From: Osedax frankpressi | Lineage: Eukaryota; Annelida; Polychaeta; Sabellida; Siboglinidae | Assembly: GCA_964035775.1 (NCBI GenBank) | Contig: OZ038314.1 | Coordinates: forward strand, 37,575,090-37,639,089 | Direction: 5' to 3' | Length of the DNA: 64,000 bases | Notes under the pieces: model-generated | Told to the model about the DNA's origin: nothing | Seen by the model: only the letters and a program-made list of their open reading frames with translations | Database searches by the model: none | Part shown: positions 58,970 to 64,000 of the stretch, one piece after another | How the letters are laid out: the number at the start of each line of letters is the position of its first letter | How positions within the stretch are numbered: the first letter of the stretch is position 1 | Made by a program: the position numbers and the translations under genes

Positions 58970-61585
58970 ATGGGAGATCAAAAAAAGGACGTTTTTGAAA
59001 ATTGGACATTTGTTCATGAATTGGGAGAAGGAGCTTTTGGAGAGTTTGTAATTATTAATAGAATTGAAATGATCATATGTTATTTTATGATATTGTAAGT
59101 TATTAGTTATATATGTATCACAATTTCTAATACATATCATTTTATATATAATATATTAAATATATTACCCTATATATAATATGAAGTGACATTAATTTAG
59201 ATTTATATGTAAGGTATTAGTTAATTGAATGCTATAAATGTGTAATATTATTTAATAATATCTGTTTACTAGCGTAAAATTAAATAATTGTTCAAATGAT
59301 TTTAATTAAGATTAATAATAATAAATTAATTCAACTTATGTTACATTTTAATACTATCAGTATTTAATGCTACTCTAAATGATTATATTTAGGGTACGAT
59401 TGGCCTATAACACAAAATCTTACGTACAATACGCTGTAAAGCTGATACGTCACGAACGTATGAACGGTAAAGAGGAATTAATCCGCAAGGAGGTTTTATT
59501 TAAAGGAATTTTAATTATCGCCCCCTTTAGAATAGAGTATCTGTGTTTTATATATCCCAGTTATCATTCGTGAAGTCTGAACTGACTTCATTCCCGCGTT
59601 CCTTAATTATCTTTAGAAACTAATCCATCAAATGATGAAACACGAGAATATCGTTCAATTCTTCGGGTCGAGGAAGACATTGCATATTACCTACCTGTTC
59701 ATGGAATACGCGAGCGGTGGTGAACTCTACGATAGAATCGGTTTGTTTCGGATTCCCGATTAACACTCGTTGATTTCGTTTCTACGCAATCGACGTTATT
59801 GGCCTCGGCCGTTGCATCGAATACTTACGATGAACATCGTATGGCGTCATTTGACGTCAATCTTTTGAATTTTAGAACCCGATGTCGGCATTCCTGAGTA
59901 TAAATGCCAACGCTATTACAAGGAAATTTTAAATGCAATTGTGAGTATTTTTGTGCTATTTCATAAATATTATGTCATTAATAAATTATTAATTTGTTAA
60001 ATAATGTATTTGTTTATTCAAACACATGCCTCCTCTTCGTATTGGCTTTCCCAAACCAAACTTTTCTACTTTTTACACTCCCAACCACACTTCTCTACCT
60101 TGAACACACCCCACCTCTAAACAGGTATATAACAGAACCAATTTTATATCTACCCCACTCTATCTACTATTACTTCATTTCTACACTCGACTACATATAG
60201 CCTATATGATATCTACACCGAACCTCACTCCACCACCTCACAACGCCATCAACCCATACCAACCCTCTCACGCCAACTTAACACTACACTTTACCATCCA
60301 ATTTCACTATAACACCCAACACCCACCATCACCATGCTCCTTCAGCTTGACATCCCAGCTATAAACCCATACTCACCTCACTACCTCATCTCACCTCTTC
60401 ACCTTCTTACTTCACCTCCTCACCTCACAACTTCACCTCTACACCGCACATCTACACTCCAACTCTAAACTCTACCTCTAAACCCCATGTCTACACCCTA
60501 TTTCTCTATATGCCATCTCTACAGCGCATCTCTATACCCCACCTCAACACTCCTACTCACCATCCTAACTCTACAGCCCACCTCTATACCCCACCACCCC
60601 ATCCTACCTTTACACTCCACTTCTACACCCCATCTCTATGCCTCGTCTTACAACCCTATCTCTAACCTCCACCTTTACACCTCACACCCACACTCCACCT
60701 CACAACCCTACTTCTACACCACATCTCTCACCCCATCTCTACGCCCAATCTCACAACCCTATCTCTAAACCCCATCTCTATGCCCCACTTCTCAACCGTA
60801 CCTCTATCCCCACCTCTACACCCCGCACCTACTCTCCACCTCACAACCCTACTTCTACAAAGGACTATATGCATGATCTGGGGCTCGCTCACCGTGATAT
60901 TAAGCCTGAAAACCTATTGCTTGATGAAAATGGTTTTTCTGATTTACAACCAAATATTAAATTATTCTTTTGTGTCCCATTTTGATTCTTTTCCATATAC
61001 TTTTCATAATTTTATTGATTTCATACAATTTTTTTATAACGCTAAATCTGAATTTCATAACATTATAGATTTTTTCATTGTGTGTCTATCTCATCTCTTG
61101 TATTTTATAGTATCGTATACCATGTAATATATAATACATAATACATAATACATATCATTTAAAACCAATTCATTGTTTCCGTTTACTCAATGCCTTTTCC
61201 TCGTGCCTGGTTGCAGATCATATCAAGGTCACGGATTTCGGCATGGCAACCATGTTCAGGTTGAACTCTAAAGTTAGGAACCTGGAGAGCATATTCGGTT
61301 ATTATGCTTTATTAATAATTTCGACTCCCCGAACTCTCTTTTGTAACATATGAACATCAGTTGTCAGGCCAGCACCATAAATTACATAGGTTATATTTAT
61401 AACTCAATAGCGTTGGCGCTTACCGTATTAAAGTAAAAGCGAATGCGTGGCCACGCCCCTAAACTAGCCCCGCCCACTAGGTACTGCACCCTACATGGCC
61501 CCCGAGGTGCTAACTGGGTGTTACGAGGCTACGGGTGTTGACATGTGGAGCGCGGGAGTCGTTCTCGTCACTATGCTGGCCGGAC
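58970..61585 (+). CDS. CHEK1: Checkpoint kinase 1, N-terminal kinase part (gene runs off the right edge)
   Basis: CHK1 is the Ser/Thr kinase that, activated by ATR, stops the cell cycle on replication stress. Seven exons are in the window: 58970-59043 (ATG), 59393-59492, 59617-59740, 59876-59940, 60863-60932, 61217-61297 and 61481-61585, in phase, 206 residues. Landmarks: glycine loop [10 protein letters not shown] (about residues 17-26), Lys41 in YAVKLI, the CHK1-like [20 protein letters not shown], catalytic HRDIKPEN (131-138), DFG at 151-153, and [10 protein letters not shown] (about 172-181). All active-site residues are intact. The regulatory C-terminus and the rest of the kinase lobe must lie past 64000, beyond the 27-bp array in intron 7. 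Donors include GTTTGT twice and GTTAGT. Very sure of identity. Confidence 0.96.
59941..60862 (+). other. CHEK1 intron 4 with long C/T/A-rich degenerate repeat
   Basis: From about 60040 to 60860 the sense strand is almost free of G and made of diverged CTCTACACCCCA- and CCTCACAACC-type words. Many read CTCTACAGCCC, a pyrimidine tract with CAG. It ends in the acceptor CTTCTACAAAG of exon 5. The moderate open frames across it are by-products of the lack of G. Confidence 0.85.
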
Positions 61586-64000
61586 GTTAGTGTAGCTATT
61601 GGTATGGAGGACGTTAGTGTAGCCCTTGGTATGGAGGACGTTAGTGTAGCCCTTGGTATGGAGGACGTTAGTGTAGCCCTTGGTATGGAGGACGTTAGTG
61701 TAGCCCTTGGTATGGCCGGACGTTAGTGTAGCCATTGGTATGGAGGACGTTAGTGTAGCTATTGGTATGGAGGACGTTAGTGTAGCCCTTGGTATGGAGG
61801 ACGTTAGTGTAGCTATTGGTATGGAGGACGTTAGTGTAGCCCTTGGTATGTAGGACGTTAGTGTAGCCCTTGGTATGGAGGACGTTAGTGTAGCCCTTGG
61901 TATGGAGGACGTTAGTGTAGCCCTTGGTATGGAGGACGTTAGTGTAGCCCTTGGTATGGAGGACGTTAGTGTAGCCCTTGGTATGGAGGACGTTAGTGTA
62001 GCCCTTGGTATGGAGGACGTTAGTGTAGCCCTTGGTATGGAGGACGTTAGTGTAGCCCTTGGTATGGACGTTAGTGTAGCCCTTGGTATGGAGGACGTTA
62101 GTGTAGCCCTTGGTATGGAGGACGTTAGTGTAGCCCTTGGTATGGAGGACGTTAGTGTAGCCCTTGGTATGGAGGACGTTAGTGTAGCCCTTGGTATGGA
62201 GGACGTTAGTGTAGCCCTTGGTATGGAGGTTAGTGTAGCCCTTGGTATGGAGGACGTTAGTGTAGCCCTTGGTATGGAGGACGTTAGTGTAGCCCTTGGT
62301 ATGGAGGACGTTAGTGTAGCCCTTGGTATGGAGGACGTTAGTGGAGCCCTTGGTAAGGAGGACGTTAGTGGAGCCCTTGGTATGGAGGACGTTAGTGTAG
62401 CCCTTGGTATGGACGTTAGTGTAGCCCTTGGTATGGAGGACGTTAGTGTAGCCCTTGGTATGGAGGTTAGTGTAGCCCTTGGTATGGAGGACGTTAGTGT
62501 AGCCCTTGGTATGTAGGACGTTAGTGTAGCCCTTGGTATGGAGGACGTTAGTGTAGCCCTTGGTATGGAGGACGTTAGTGTAGCCCTTGGTATGGAGGAC
62601 GTTAGTGTAGCCCTTGGTATGGAGGACGTTAGTGTAGCCCTTGGTATGGAGGACGTTAGTGTAGTCCTTGGTATGGAGGACGTTAGTGTAGCCCTTGGTA
62701 TGGAGGTTAGTGTAGCCCTTGGTATGGAGGACGTTAGTGTAGCCCTTGGTATGGAGGACGTTAGTGTAGCCCTTGGTATGGAGGACGTTAGTGTAGCCCT
62801 TGGTATGGAGGTTAGTGTAGCCCTTGGTATGGAGGACGTTAGTGTAGCCCTTGGTATGGAGGACGTTAGTGTAGCCCTTGGTATGGCCTGACGTTAGTGT
62901 AGCCCTTGGTATGGAGGACGTTAGTGTAGCCCTTGGTATGGAGGACGTTAGTGTAGCCCTTGGTATGGAGGACGTTAGTGTAGCCCTTGGTATGGAGGTT
63001 GTTAGTGTAGCCCTTGGTATGGCCTGACGTTAGTGTAGCCCTTGGTATGGAGGACGTTAGTGTAGCCCTTGGTATGGAGGACGTTAGTGTAGCCCTTGGT
63101 ATGGAGGACGTTAGTGTAGCCCTTGGTATGGAGGTTGTTAGTGTAGCCCTTGGTATGGAGGACGTTAGTGTAGCCCTTGGTATGGACGTTAGTGTAGCCC
63201 TTGGTATGGAGGACGTTAGTGTAGCCCTTGGTATGGAGGACGTTAGTGTAGCCCTTGGTATGGAGGACGTTAGTGTAGCCCTTGGTATGGAGGACGTTAG
63301 TGTAGCCCTTGGTATGGAGGTTAGTGTAGCCCTTGGTATGGAGGACGTTAGTGTAGCCCTTGGTATGGAGGACGTTAGTGTAGCCCTTGGTATGGAGGAC
63401 GTTAGTGTAGCCCTTGGTATGGAGGTTAGTGTAGCCCTTGGTATGGAGGACGTTAGTGTAGCCCTTGGTAAGGAGGACGTTAGTGTAGCCCTTGGTATGG
63501 AGGACGTTAGTGTAGCCCTTGGTATGGAGGACGTTAGTGTAGTCCTTGGTATGGAGGACGTTAGTGTAGCCCTTGGTATGGAGGTTAGTGTAGCCCTTGG
63601 TATGGAGGACGTTAGTGTAGCCCTTGGTATGGAGGACGTTAGTGTACCCTTGGTATGGAGGACGTTAGTGTAGCCCTTGGTATGGAGTACGTTAGTGTAG
63701 CCCTTGGTATGGACGTTAGTGTAGCCCTTGGTATGGAGGACGTTAGTGTAGCCCTTGGTATGGAGGACGTTAGTGTAGCCCTTGGTATGGAGGACGTTAG
63801 TGTAGCCCTTGGTAAGGAGGACGTTAGTGTAGCCCTTGGTATGGAGGACGTTAGTGTAGCCCTTGGTATGGAGGACGTTAGTGTAGCCCTTGGTAAGGAG
63901 GACGTTAGTGTAGCCCTTGGTATGGAGGACGTTATTGTAGCCCTTGGTATGGAGGACGTTAGTGTAGCCCTTGGTATGGAGGACGTTAGTGTAGCCCTTG
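61586..64000 (+). repeat. 27-bp minisatellite starting at the CHEK1 exon 7 donor, open at the right edge
   Basis: About 89 copies of a 27-bp unit (GGAGGACGTTAGTGTAGCCC plus TTGGTAT), with 21- and 24-bp short units. The first copy is the exon 7 end plus donor: GGCCGGACGTTAGTGTAGC occurs both at the exon-intron border (61579-61597) and inside the array (61713-61731). Variants GCCTGAC, GTTGTTAG, GTAAGG and GTAGTCC mark higher-order duplications. The long MEDVSVALG frames arise because 27 is a multiple of three. In the CHEK1 frame every unit has a TAG in the GTTAGT, so read-through gives no extra protein. Confidence 0.97.

Noticed and set aside
61535-63673. Open frames of up to 219 codons of MEDVSVALG repeats
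   Set aside because: Satellite by-product in CHEK1 intron 7, in a different frame from the kinase.

Overview
The window is animal nuclear DNA: very AT-rich, intron-dense, with ten recognisable protein genes and no bacterial, organellar or viral signature. Nine genes are conserved metazoan housekeeping or signalling genes. I rebuilt them exon by exon from reading frame, splice sites and remembered family sequences, with no search run. The animal lineage cannot be told from what I see. Layout, left to right: XPO5 (minus, N-terminal part only, running off the left edge); LRR1 (minus, 10 exons, whole); PP2A scaffold subunit A (plus, 16 exons, whole); a bZIP transcription factor (minus, 3 exons); mitochondrial ribosomal protein mL37 (plus, 7 exons); SNAPIN (minus, 4 exons); FRMD8 (plus, 11 exons); a tiny Myb/SANT-like gene (plus, 2 exons); TBP (minus, 8 exons); CHEK1 (plus, first 7 exons, running off the right edge). 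Apart from XPO5 behind LRR1 and the Myb/SANT gene behind FRMD8, neighbours alternate in strand, giving divergent and convergent pairs. The genes share no single pathway; LRR1 and CHK1 both act in DNA replication control, but nothing here shows they are co-regulated. Between genes lie 0.6-6.4 kb of AT-rich DNA with microsatellites and a few short duplications. The unusual content is in the introns. Tandem arrays fill them: a GAGGT pentamer array and a 3.1 kb 27-bp array in LRR1, a 22-bp array in TBP, a 27-bp array of at least 2.4 kb in CHEK1, a 47-bp array in FRMD8, and 20-bp and 52-bp arrays in the PP2A-A gene. Several of these units look like copies of the splice site next to them. The CHEK1 unit repeats the exon 7/intron 7 boundary about 90 times, the LRR1 pentamer on the sense strand spells a consensus 5' splice site, and the TBP unit spells a pyrimidine tract plus CAG. 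Separately, 39 of the 64 5' splice sites I placed have T at position +3 (GTTAGT and GTTTGT are commonest), which is far from the usual animal GTRAGT. These two observations, splice-site-derived minisatellites and an unusual 5' splice-site consensus, are the best candidates for something undescribed.
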